25,616 bases of DNA from Actinomycetes bacterium (GTDB taxonomy: Bacteria; Actinomycetota; Thermoleophilia; Solirubrobacterales; 70-9), in NCBI GenBank assembly GCA_023436605.1, contig JAEZIQ010000141.1, positions 1 to 25,616 of the forward strand, written 5' to 3'. Shown piece by piece: positions 6,629 through 14,448 of the stretch. The notes below the pieces were generated by a model. The model did not search any database. It worked only from the letters and a program-made list of their open reading frames with translations, and was not told the DNA's origin. The position numbers and the translations under genes were made by a program. Numbering within the stretch: the stretch's first letter is position 1; every line of letters starts with the position of its first letter.

Positions 6629-8446
6629 CTAGCGTCGCTTCAACTGACGGGCCCTGCGGATCGCCCCAGCCGCGTCGACCCGGCCACCCGTCACCGTCTT
6701 TCCGCGCAATGACCGAGACGGTTTCACGGTCGATGCCAGGACCCGTTTGAGACGGAGACCACGAAGCTTCGGCCAGGTCGAACGGACCAGGTTGGCGATC
6801 CCGGCCACATGGGGTGAAGCCATCGAGGAGCCCTCGAGTTGCCTGTAGGTGCCGCCGGGCGGCATCTTCCCGATGCAGGCGACCTCGCCGGCGGAAAGGA
6901 TCAGAAGCGGATTGGGACTCGGCGTGGCTCCCGCGCGGTAAAGGAATCGGAGCGAGACGTCGTTCTTGCCCGCCGCTGGACCGAGGTAGAAGGAGAAGGG
7001 CTCGTCTTCCGCCTTCAGGTCCTTGGCCCTGATCACGCCCCGGGCCCGGATCCAGCCGCCGCTGCCGATCCGGTACTGGGCAACCAGGGTCTGGGCGCCG
7101 GAGAGGTGGCCCGAAAGCGAAGCGTTGGCCCGGCAGTAGCGCTTGGCCCGCAGATCGATCGGGGGGCCCGGACCGACCCAGGATTCGGACTCGGGACCGT
7201 TGAACCGAAGTACGGGCGATCCGTCGACCGTCGCTTCCTGCCAGCCGTCCGAAATCCAGTTTGAGACTCCGTCGCGGATGAAGACGTCATCCAGCGGGAA
7301 AATCTTGTTGGCCCAGGTACTGGTGATGTACTGGCCGGGCGCGCCGAGATCGACCGACTTCCTGCCCCAGTTTGAGAAGTAGGCGAGTTTGCCGCGGGGG
7401 TCGATCGCGGCGACGCAGAGCAGATTGTGGAGTCGCGACGAGCAGGGCCACTCGGGCTTGCGGTCGTTGTTGTTGGTTTCGTTGCCCGCCGCGTTGACCA
7501 TCAGGGTTCCCGGGTGTCGGCGAAGCGCGTCCATCAGCACCCGGTTCTTCCGGTAGGGCTCGTCCGGTTCGGAGCCCAGGCTCATGTTGATCACGCCGAT
7601 TTTCTTCCGGCCCGCATAGTCGATCGCCGCGGCCATCCCGGCCGTGTCGCATTCCGCCTCGGCGGTACAGACCCGAAGGGCGACGAGGCGGGTCCTCCAG
7701 TTGACCCCGACCACACCGAGACCGTTGTTGCCCACGGCCCCGATCGTGCCCGCGACGTGGGTCCCGTGGCCGTGACCGTCGTCCCAGTTCTTCGCCCTGA
7801 CCGGTCCGCCGGCATACATCGGCGCGAATGCGCGGCTCAGCTTCCAGTCGAGGTTCGCTCTCAGGTCCGGGTGGTCCTTCGAGATACCCGTGTCGATCAC
7901 TGCGACCCTGGTCCTGCCCGCCGTCCGGAACCGCCAGGCTCGCCACGCTCCGCTGTCGATCGCCCGGAATCCAAAGACGGTGGCAGCGTCGAACGCGGAG
8001 ACGTTCTGCCCTGCGTTGCGGAGGCCCCAGAGCTGGCCGAACATCGGATCATTCGGGAATGGAGAAACTAGGCGCCGGTGTCCGGGACGGGTGGATCCGT
8101 TCTTTACCCGGTAGATCCAATTCGGCTGGGCGTACCTCACGCCCGGTTGCGACTCCAGCCTGCCGACCGTGTCGTACACCGACTGGCCGGGCTGAAGCTC
8201 GAGCAGCCGGACCTCATCCATCGCGCCGATCGCTGCGGAACTCTCGACTCCAGGAATCGCGTCAACCGCAGCGCGCTCAAGCCGGTCCGGGTCGTAGCTG
8301 ACGATCACTTCACCGGGCACGAACTCGGCCGCCTGAGCAGTGAGTGGTCCGGGCATGAGGATCACAAGAAAGGCGACGATTATCGAAAGGGTTCCCCTGC
8401 CCACGACCCGGACCCTACCGGTCGACGGCGAGGTAACTGGCAACAT
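6629..8446 (-). CDS. Secreted subtilisin-like (S8) serine protease with inserted domain
   Basis: A 605-residue exported peptidase. The ATG at 8446 has GGGAG 7 nt upstream and gives a good signal peptide (Arg at 11-17, hydrophobic 20-35, cleavage after AQA). A GTG at 8404 would give a shorter version and the frame extends to 8518. Residues 41-115 look like a fervidolysin-type propeptide beginning FVPGEVIVSYD. The triad is D185 in AVIDTG, H227 in GHGTH and S541 in GSSMASPHVAG; the oxyanion Asn is N322 in NAAGNE. Between DLGAPGQYITSTW (367-378) and GGTYRQLEGSS (531-541), where subtilases normally have a short loop, about 150 residues are inserted. They have beta-sandwich character and two Cys (438, 524). 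The gene overlaps the upstream glycosylase gene by 32 nt, suggesting coupled translation. Confidence 0.92.
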   Translation of the reverse strand: MLPVTSPSTGRVRVVGRGTLSIIVAFLVILMPGPLTAQAAEFVPGEVIVSYDPDRLERAAVDAIPGVESSAAIGAMDEVRLLELQPGQSVYDTVGRLESQPGVRYAQPNWIYRVKNGSTRPGHRRLVSPFPNDPMFGQLWGLRNAGQNVSAFDAATVFGFRAIDSGAWRAWRFRTAGRTRVAVIDTGISKDHPDLRANLDWKLSRAFAPMYAGGPVRAKNWDDGHGHGTHVAGTIGAVGNNGLGVVGVNWRTRLVALRVCTAEAECDTAGMAAAIDYAGRKKIGVINMSLGSEPDEPYRKNRVLMDALRRHPGTLMVNAAGNETNNNDRKPEWPCSSRLHNLLCVAAIDPRGKLAYFSNWGRKSVDLGAPGQYITSTWANKIFPLDDVFIRDGVSNWISDGWQEATVDGSPVLRFNGPESESWVGPGPPIDLRAKRYCRANASLSGHLSGAQTLVAQYRIGSGGWIRARGVIRAKDLKAEDEPFSFYLGPAAGKNDVSLRFLYRAGATPSPNPLLILSAGEVACIGKMPPGGTYRQLEGSSMASPHVAGIANLVRSTWPKLRGLRLKRVLASTVKPSRSLRGKTVTGGRVDAAGAIRRARQLKRR

Positions 8447-9473
8447 TCTCGATCTCCCGGTCCAGCGCCGCGGCAGTCCGGCTGTCGAGCTCCTCGAAGG
8501 GAGCGAGCTCGATCTCACCCGCGCGTAGCGACCAGGTGCCGATGATCCGCCGCCCGTAAAGAATAGTCGGCCGGAAGAGTCCGTTGACCGTCACCACTCC
8601 CCGCCTGGCTGCCTCGGGGATGATCCACTCCCGACTCGCCCAGCCGTGGAGGACGGGATCGAAATTGCCGAGCAGGCGGACCGGCAGGGAGCCGGAAGGT
8701 CCGGTACGCGACTTCAGGTCGACCAGCGTTTCGCCGGCGGCGTCCGGCTCTTCCAGCTCCTCGATCTCCCCGGCCACCAGTGACAGTCCCTTCCGGGCCT
8801 GACCGAGCGGGATGCCGGCCCAGGCCGCCAGGTCGCGGTCACTTGCCGGACCGTGGCCGGCGAGATAACGGCGGGCCAGTTCCGGCAGGTGGACAGCCGG
8901 ATCGAACCGGAGCGGCTCGCCGAGCCAGTCGCGGAAAAGCACGAAGGCCTGCTCCCGGCCAACCATCGGGCCGCGCACGATCAGGCTCCTGATCGAGGCC
9001 AGGTAGAGGATGTGAACCATCGCCTGACCTTCGACCGGGATGCCGGCCGCTTTCAGCCTGTCTCGCAGAACCGGCCGGGTCACCGGCCCGTCGGCCAGGG
9101 CCTTGACGATCAGTTTGACCGCCTTCTCCGCCTGGGCCTCCGAAACCCCTTCCTGCCTCAGCCGGGTCTGGTTCGAAGTCTTCATCCGCGGTCCAGTGAT
9201 CGCGTGGAGCCACCTGTAATCCTCGGAGCGAACCAGGTGCAGGGTGCCGCGGTTCACCCACCCGACCACCAGCCGGCCGTCGTTGAGCGCCTCGTCGACC
9301 AGTGCCGCGGTCGGCTCCTCGACCGAATCGGCGAGCCGAGAGCGGATCGCCAGTCGGGCTCCCCGCCCGTCCTGGCCCTGAACCGCCAACAGCCGCTCGA
9401 CGGCCGCCTCGGCACTGGTCAGGTCCGAACCGGCCAGGCCCTGGGCGCTCAGCCTTCGGTCAGTCAGGTCCAC
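8415..9473 (-). CDS. AlkZ-like winged-helix DNA glycosylase (HTH_42 family)
   Basis: A 352-residue protein of the winged helix DNA-binding domain family (PF06224), which includes AlkZ and YcaQ, monofunctional glycosylases that unhook alkylated bases and interstrand crosslinks. The N-terminal block VQGQDGRGARLAIRSR carries the Q-x-Q motif (Q32, Q34) that matches the catalytic QxQ of AlkZ as I remember it; YcaQ has QxD. Other family signatures are GWVNRGTLHLV near 71-81, a central winged-helix region around 120-190, and a C-terminal GNFDPVLHGW-type strand. The GTG start at 9473 lacks a clear Shine-Dalgarno. It lies downstream of groEL on the same strand, but hairpins at 9566-9645 separate them, so it probably has its own promoter. 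Its 3' end overlaps the protease gene. Confidence 0.82.
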   Translation of the reverse strand: MDLTDRRLSAQGLAGSDLTSAEAAVERLLAVQGQDGRGARLAIRSRLADSVEEPTAALVDEALNDGRLVVGWVNRGTLHLVRSEDYRWLHAITGPRMKTSNQTRLRQEGVSEAQAEKAVKLIVKALADGPVTRPVLRDRLKAAGIPVEGQAMVHILYLASIRSLIVRGPMVGREQAFVLFRDWLGEPLRFDPAVHLPELARRYLAGHGPASDRDLAAWAGIPLGQARKGLSLVAGEIEELEEPDAAGETLVDLKSRTGPSGSLPVRLLGNFDPVLHGWASREWIIPEAARRGVVTVNGLFRPTILYGRRIIGTWSLRAGEIELAPFEELDSRTAAALDREIENVASYLAVDR

Positions 9474-9565
9474 GCCCGGAGGTTAGCGCCGAAATCAGTG
9501 AGATCCCGATTTTCGGTTCTATTTGGCGAGAAGTTGGATCTCGCGGTCCTGGGTGGCCCTGCAAC

Positions 9566-9593
9566 GGAAAGGGCCCCTTGCGGGGCCCTTTCC
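9566..9593 (-). terminator. Strong GC hairpin after groEL
   Basis: GGAAAGGGCCCC (9566-9577) and GGGGCCCTTTCC (9582-9593) form a perfect 12-bp stem with a TTGC loop, 52 nt after the groEL stop. There is no T-run. It is symmetric, so it could act on either strand, but the only transcript entering it is groEL. Confidence 0.65.
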
Positions 9594-9627
9594 TGAGGCG
9601 GGGCCGGGGCGAGCCGGCCTTGGCCTC

Positions 9628-9645
9628 GACGGATCGAAATCCGTC
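9628..9645 (-). terminator. UUCG-tetraloop hairpin abutting the groEL stop
   Basis: On the minus strand GACGGAT-TTCG-ATCCGTC follows the groEL TAA directly (7-bp stem, TTCG loop). It probably stabilises the mRNA 3' end or helps termination together with the larger stem at 9566-9593. Confidence 0.5.
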
Positions 9646-11283
<1,638 letters not shown>

Positions 11284-11324
11284 ATCTTTCTGTTACCTCC
11301 TGAAAGTTTGGTTGTCAGACCGCG

Positions 11325-11612
11325 CTAGGCGACCTTGGCGAGGATGTCCGACTCACGCAGGACGAGCAGCTCGTCGCCCTCGACCGTGATGTCGGTTCCG
11401 CCGTACTTGGAGTAGAGGACCTCATCGCCCTCGGCCACGTCGAGCGGACGGCGGCTGCCGTCGTCGGCGATGGCGCCGTCGCCCACGGCTACGACCTTGC
11501 CCTTCTGCGGCTTTTCCTTGGCAGTGGCGGGGAGCACCAGGCCGCTGGCCGTGGTCTCCTCTTCGTCTACCGGCTTGACGATCAGCCGGTCCCCGAGGGG
11601 CTTCAGCTTCAT
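11325..11612 (-). CDS. groES: Co-chaperonin GroES (Hsp10)
   Basis: A 95-residue lid protein of the GroEL cage. It begins MKLKPLGDRLIVKP, has the mobile-loop segment EEETTASGLVLP around 17-28, the GKVVAVGDG strand near 38-46, and ends LLVLRESDILAKV as in the family. Length is normal. GGAGG at 11619-11623 lies 6 nt upstream of the ATG. It is first in the operon and has a 5' leader of about 65 nt that contains the CIRCE operator. Confidence 0.98.
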   Translation of the reverse strand: MKLKPLGDRLIVKPVDEEETTASGLVLPATAKEKPQKGKVVAVGDGAIADDGSRRPLDVAEGDEVLYSKYGGTDITVEGDELLVLRESDILAKVA

Positions 11613-11650
11613 TGATTACCTCCGATGGTGATGTGTTGTTGCTCAGTCTC

Positions 11651-11677
11651 TTGGCACTCTGTGAGGGAGAGTGCCAG
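11651..11677 (-). promoter_or_regulatory. CIRCE operator (HrcA binding site)
   Basis: TTGGCACTC (11651-11659), a 9-nt spacer, and GAGTGCCAG (11669-11677). Eight of nine positions are palindromic, and the fit to the CIRCE consensus TTAGCACTC-N9-GAGTGCTAA is close, with a G/C change in each arm. It lies just downstream of the expected transcription start, where bound HrcA represses groESL until heat shock. The hrcA gene is outside this window. Confidence 0.92.
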
Positions 11678-11686
11678 CGGGCTTCA

Positions 11687-11714
11687 ACTTTACAGGTTTC
11701 TGCGCTCGGGTCAA
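11687..11714 (-). promoter_or_regulatory. groES-groEL promoter
   Basis: On the minus strand TTGACC (+ strand 11709-11714) is followed after 16 nt by TAAAGT (+ strand 11687-11692), a good match to a primary-sigma promoter. Transcription would begin near 11680, which puts CIRCE immediately after the start site. Confidence 0.75.
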
Positions 11715-11726
11715 CCCCGAATGATG

Positions 11727-11752
11727 AAAAAAATCTGAGTCGACCCCACTCA
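11727..11752 (-). terminator. Intrinsic terminator of the lhr...SRPBCC unit
   Basis: On the minus strand TGAGT (11748-11752), a 7-nt loop and ACTCA (11736-11740) are followed by GA and seven T (11727-11733). It lies 27 nt after the SRPBCC stop and directly upstream of the groES promoter. The stem is short (5 bp plus one wobble) but the T-run is the best in the window. Confidence 0.6.
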
Positions 11753-11779
11753 AGGCTGACGGTGGCCAGCCCGAGCCGA

Positions 11780-12283
11780 TCAGTTCACCTGAGCGTCGAA
11801 GCCCCGCAGATCGCATGCCAGGTGCGCGGCCAGACCTTCGGCACCTTCTTTCATCACGTGATCGTGGCTCGATACGAAAAGGGGTCGGGCCAGGGGGGCC
11901 AGGAACTCCATCCACTTGCGGTTGGCCCGCACGTTCCAGTCGAACTCGATCGAGGTCCAGCCGTCCGCAGTGGTGGCCAGGGTCCAGGATCCCTCGCCGA
12001 CCACGTCGCCGCTCGCCACGCCCCGCAGGTAGTCGGGCTGGACCCGTTCGACCGACTCGATCGACATCTTCAGCGAGTAGCCCACCGGTCCGCGCCATAC
12101 CGCGGTCGCCTTCTGGCCGATGCCGTCGGCATCGCCGTGGATCGTTTCGACCACCTCTTCGAGGCCCGGCCACCAGACCGGCCACCGGTTGAAGTCGACC
12201 AGGGCATCCCAGACCCGCTCCCGGGAGGCAGAAACCTCCCAGCGGGAAACGAACTCGAACGATGCCGAGTCGGGCCCGGTCAT
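11780..12283 (-). CDS. SRPBCC (START/polyketide cyclase-like) protein
   Basis: A 167-residue helix-grip protein. FVSRWEVSASRERVWDALVDFNRWPVWW near the N-terminus is the typical opening of the polyketide cyclase/dehydrase-like SRPBCC family. The central strands (GDADGIGQKATAVWRG, SIESVERVQP) and the long C-terminal helix (about 130-155) complete the fold. Such proteins bind hydrophobic ligands in a deep pocket; the ligand is not predictable. Its ATG follows the TAG of the ASCH gene with no nucleotide between them, and no Shine-Dalgarno is visible, so translation should depend on termination-reinitiation. It is the last gene before the T-run terminator. Confidence 0.82.
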   Translation of the reverse strand: MTGPDSASFEFVSRWEVSASRERVWDALVDFNRWPVWWPGLEEVVETIHGDADGIGQKATAVWRGPVGYSLKMSIESVERVQPDYLRGVASGDVVGEGSWTLATTADGWTSIEFDWNVRANRKWMEFLAPLARPLFVSSHDHVMKEGAEGLAAHLACDLRGFDAQVN

Positions 12284-12679
12284 CTAGTTCGGAGAGGGGA
12301 CGGTGCCGTATCCGGTCAAACCGGGTTCGACGATCTGGGAGAAGTGGACAACCGTGATGATCGCGTCCTCTTCGATCGGACGGTCGTAGATCTTCTCGAG
12401 GAAATCCTTGGTTTCCTCGACCCGCCGAAACTCCGGGTTGTCGCGTTCGATGTCGCGCGGTGAGAGTTCCGAGAGGCGCTTGACCTCGACCTCGTCGATC
12501 ACGGCCGAGAAGATCTTCTCCCGGCGCGAATGCCTGGAGCCGACCGTCACCCAGACGATCTGGCTGCGCTGGTACTTGCCGGACTTGTTGCCGAGCCGGA
12601 TCGTCGCGGTCTTGCGACCACGCTTCAGCTGGTCTACGAAAAGCGGTGAGTAGAAGTTGAGAGCCAGAAGTCCGGACAT
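12284..12679 (-). CDS. ASCH-domain protein
   Basis: A 131-residue single-domain ASCH protein (PUA-like barrel, expected to bind RNA or a modified nucleoside). The signature LKRGRKTATIRLG (18-30) matches the GRKTxTIR block of E. coli YqfB, an N4-acetylcytidine amidohydrolase. By that comparison, made from memory, K23 and T26 equal the catalytic Lys and Thr, and the catalytic Glu appears as D80 in IERDNPE. The C-terminal helix and strand DFLEKIYDRP...ITVVHF also match. It could be an active amidohydrolase or an RNA-binding factor. It starts 8 nt after the crp-like gene and abuts the SRPBCC gene, so it belongs to the same operon. Confidence 0.82.
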   Translation of the reverse strand: MSGLLALNFYSPLFVDQLKRGRKTATIRLGNKSGKYQRSQIVWVTVGSRHSRREKIFSAVIDEVEVKRLSELSPRDIERDNPEFRRVEETKDFLEKIYDRPIEEDAIITVVHFSQIVEPGLTGYGTVPSPN

Positions 12680-12687
12680 TTCGCGGC

Positions 12688-13395
12688 CTAGAATATGTAG
12701 TTGCCGAGCTTGGCGGGTTCAAGGATCGTGACCTGGCCACGACCGGCTCGGACCACGCCCGACCGTTCGAGATCGGCGAGGAAGCGGCTCACGCTTTCGC
12801 GGGATGTCCCGGCGAGCTGGGCAAGATCCGCCTGGTTCATCCGGATCGTGATCTGTCGGCCCTCTTCCCCTTCCTCGGCGACCATCTGCGAAAGCACCCC
12901 GGCGACCCGTGAGGGAACGGTCTGGAAGGACTGTCGCGAGATTCGTTCGTTGGCGGCCCTGAGGCGCCGGGTCAGGGCGGCGACGAACTTGACCGTGATC
13001 TCGGGGTGCCGCTCGAGCAGCGCCCGCACGTCCTTTGCCGGCAGGGCCAGTAGCTCCCCGTCGCCGCCCAGGGTCTCGACCGAAGCCGAGCGGACCTCCC
13101 CGTCCAGCATCGCCAGCTCCCCGACGATGTCACCCTCGCCCAGCGTGGCCAGAGTGATCGCCCGGCCGTCGGGATGTTCCCGGGTTACCCGGAAGGTGCC
13201 CGACTTGACGATGTAACAGGCGTCCGAGTGGTCGCCTTCGTGGAAGACCCTGGTTCCCTCGGGGTAGGAGCGCGGAATCGCGACACGGGAGAACCGTTCG
13301 AGATCGTCCTCATCAAGCTCTGCGAACAGGGGTACTTTTCTCAGCAGCCCTACCGGGCTCTCCTCAGCCGAAGTCACCAGCGGAGTATTTCGCAT
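12688..13395 (-). CDS. Crp/Fnr-family transcriptional regulator
   Basis: 235 residues. The cyclic-nucleotide-binding beta-roll spans about 20-130, with the phosphate-binding cassette GELAMLDGEVRSASV at 92-106. Glu93, Arg102 and Ser103 correspond to the cAMP contacts of CRP, so nucleotide binding is plausible. The dimerisation helix is about 130-152. The winged helix at about 165-225 contains the recognition element MNQADLAQLAGTSRESVSRFLADLE (positions 186-210). There are no N-terminal Cys cluster residues, so it is not an Fnr-type oxygen sensor. It is 47 nt downstream of the Nei-like glycosylase gene and 8 nt before the ASCH gene. A global regulator inside a repair operon suggests co-transcription or an internal promoter. 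Target genes cannot be inferred here. Confidence 0.93.
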   Translation of the reverse strand: MRNTPLVTSAEESPVGLLRKVPLFAELDEDDLERFSRVAIPRSYPEGTRVFHEGDHSDACYIVKSGTFRVTREHPDGRAITLATLGEGDIVGELAMLDGEVRSASVETLGGDGELLALPAKDVRALLERHPEITVKFVAALTRRLRAANERISRQSFQTVPSRVAGVLSQMVAEEGEEGRQITIRMNQADLAQLAGTSRESVSRFLADLERSGVVRAGRGQVTILEPAKLGNYIF

Positions 13396-13442
13396 CGCGA
13401 GTCAAAAACAAAGCTCTCGGGAGATTTGGCTGCGTAATCGGG

Positions 13443-14237
13443 TCAGGACTGGCAGGCGGGACACCAGTAGGTGGTGCGGTTGTCGTCGCCCTGCCCGCGG
13501 GATCGGATGCGGGTCAGACGGCAGCGGAAACATGGTCGACCCGATTTCCTGTAGACCCGGCCGGGCCTCTTTCCGGTTTCGACCGCGGCCAGCATCTGAC
13601 CACGGGCGATCTCGAGCAGCCGCACCCCCTCGTCGGCGTCGTCCGAGCGGACCAGTGACGAGGCGGGACGCCAGGGATCGATGCCCGCTTCGAAGCATGC
13701 CTCCGACTTGAAGATGTTGCCGATCCCACAGACCAGTTTCTGATCGAGCAGAGCAGTGCCGATCTCATCGGTGCTGGAGCGAAGCCGGGCAGAAGCGGTC
13801 TCGAGGTCGAAGCCCGAGTCGAGGATGTCCGGGCCGAGCGAGGCGAGCCGGGGGTCACGAGCCAACTCCGGGGTGCGGACCAGCCGCAGCGTCGTGCCCC
13901 CGAACTGTCCGACCCGCACCGGCTTCGAGGCCCCGGGAAGCTCGGCATCGATCAGCAGCCAGGCGGACCGGTCGGGCCTGCCAAAACCCCTGCCGTCGTC
14001 TATCCGCCAGCCGCCGTTCATGCCGAGGTGCGAATGGAGCGAGAGGCCTCCGTCGAGGTGAATCAGCAGGTGCTTTCCCCTGGTTTCGATCGCCTCCACG
14101 GTCCGGCCCTCCAGCCGGCGGGCGTTGACCCGCAGCGAGGAACGCTGATTCGGGGCAGACGCCGCGACGATCTCACGATTGAGCAGCGCCGGCCGCAACT
14201 TCCGCGCGATCCGGACCAGCGAGTCACCCTCAGCCAT
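13443..14237 (-). CDS. Fpg/Nei-family DNA glycosylase with Ala in place of Pro2
   Basis: A 264-residue base-excision repair protein, close to actinobacterial Nei2 in its opening MxEGDSL. The beta-hairpin Lys (K55 in RGKHLL), the H2TH motif GIGNIFKSEACFEAGIDP (171-188) with Asn174, and a C-terminal zinc finger (Cys236, 239, 259, 262) are all present. The second codon is GCT (Ala) where the family has the catalytic Pro whose secondary amine attacks the abasic sugar; Glu3 is kept. The start is firm: GGAGG lies 5 nt upstream, and the homology begins at this Met. Met removal would leave an Ala alpha-amine, comparable to Val2 of vertebrate NEIL3, so weak activity remains possible. It lies downstream of lhr, a pairing also known in mycobacteria. 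Confidence 0.92.
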   Translation of the reverse strand: MAEGDSLVRIARKLRPALLNREIVAASAPNQRSSLRVNARRLEGRTVEAIETRGKHLLIHLDGGLSLHSHLGMNGGWRIDDGRGFGRPDRSAWLLIDAELPGASKPVRVGQFGGTTLRLVRTPELARDPRLASLGPDILDSGFDLETASARLRSSTDEIGTALLDQKLVCGIGNIFKSEACFEAGIDPWRPASSLVRSDDADEGVRLLEIARGQMLAAVETGKRPGRVYRKSGRPCFRCRLTRIRSRGQGDDNRTTYWCPACQS

Positions 14238-14362
14238 CAGCCCCTCCGTTGCTTATGGCTCTGATGGCCAGCCCGATCGATTCTGGCTGCACTTAAGTAC
14301 CCAGTTCGCACATAACTGCAGCCAGAATCCTCCGCGGTCGAGGTGAGGGCGGGCGTGGTCAT
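14237..14362 (-). CDS. Candidate small ORF (41 aa) between lhr and the Nei-like gene
   Basis: It encodes MTTPALTSTAEDSGC... to ...SHKQRRG. The start ATGA overlaps the stop of the preceding 29-aa ORF, and its own stop overlaps the Nei-like ATG as TGATG. No Shine-Dalgarno and no recognisable domain. The 13-bp inverted repeat at 14279-14329 lies inside it, which argues that the DNA may be a structural element rather than a coding one. It could act as a leader for coupled translation of the glycosylase. Confidence 0.25.
   Translation of the reverse strand: MTTPALTSTAEDSGCSYVRTGYLSAARIDRAGHQSHKQRRG
14279..14329. repeat. Perfect 13-bp inverted repeat with AT-rich loop
   Basis: GATTCTGGCTGCA (14279-14291) and TGCAGCCAGAATC (14317-14329) match perfectly around a 25-nt loop. 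The loop is markedly AT-richer than its surroundings and starts with the palindrome ACTTAAGT (14291-14298). It lies between lhr and the glycosylase gene, 42 nt upstream of the latter. The T-run needed for a terminator is absent on both strands. An operator, an mRNA structure or an extragenic palindromic repeat are all possible. Confidence 0.8.
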
Positions 14363-14447
14363 GGGGGAGAGACGGGCTCCGAAGTGAGGGCGGGCGTGGT
14401 CGTGTGGGGAGAGACCGAACCGGAAGTGAGCTTGGGGACGGTGGTCA
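14343..14447. repeat. 41/42-bp tandem repeat, two good copies plus a third degenerate
   Basis: GTGAGGGCGGGCGTGGTC occurs exactly at 14343-14360 and 14384-14401. The rest of the unit (GGGGAGAGAC, CCGAA) is also shared, giving units 14343-14383 (41 bp) and 14384-14425 (42 bp). A third, degenerate copy begins GTGAG at 14426 and ends in GGTGGTCATG, overlapping the lhr stop codon. Spacing is not a multiple of three, so the repeat did not evolve as one reading frame. Confidence 0.8.
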
Positions 14448-14448
14448 T
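14359..14448 (-). CDS. Candidate small ORF (29 aa) overlapping the lhr stop
   Basis: The ATG overlaps the lhr TGA as ATGA, and its stop overlaps the next small ORF as ATGA. The peptide begins MTTVPKLTSGSVSPH and then repeats a related TTTPALTSEPVSPP, because it is read through the tandem repeat. It is Ser/Thr/Pro rich with no known domain and no Shine-Dalgarno. It may be a by-product of the repeat. Confidence 0.2.
   Translation of the reverse strand: MTTVPKLTSGSVSPHTTTPALTSEPVSPP

Noticed and set aside
9500..9542. Nested inverted repeat (GAGATCC/GGATCTC around CCGATTTTCGG) upstream of the AlkZ-like gene
   Set aside because: The stems are short (7 and 4 bp) and no promoter boxes align with them. 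Noted only as a possible operator.
14343..14447. Possible CRISPR array
   Set aside because: Only two good units exist, with no spacers of uniform length; it is a simple tandem duplication with no cas genes.
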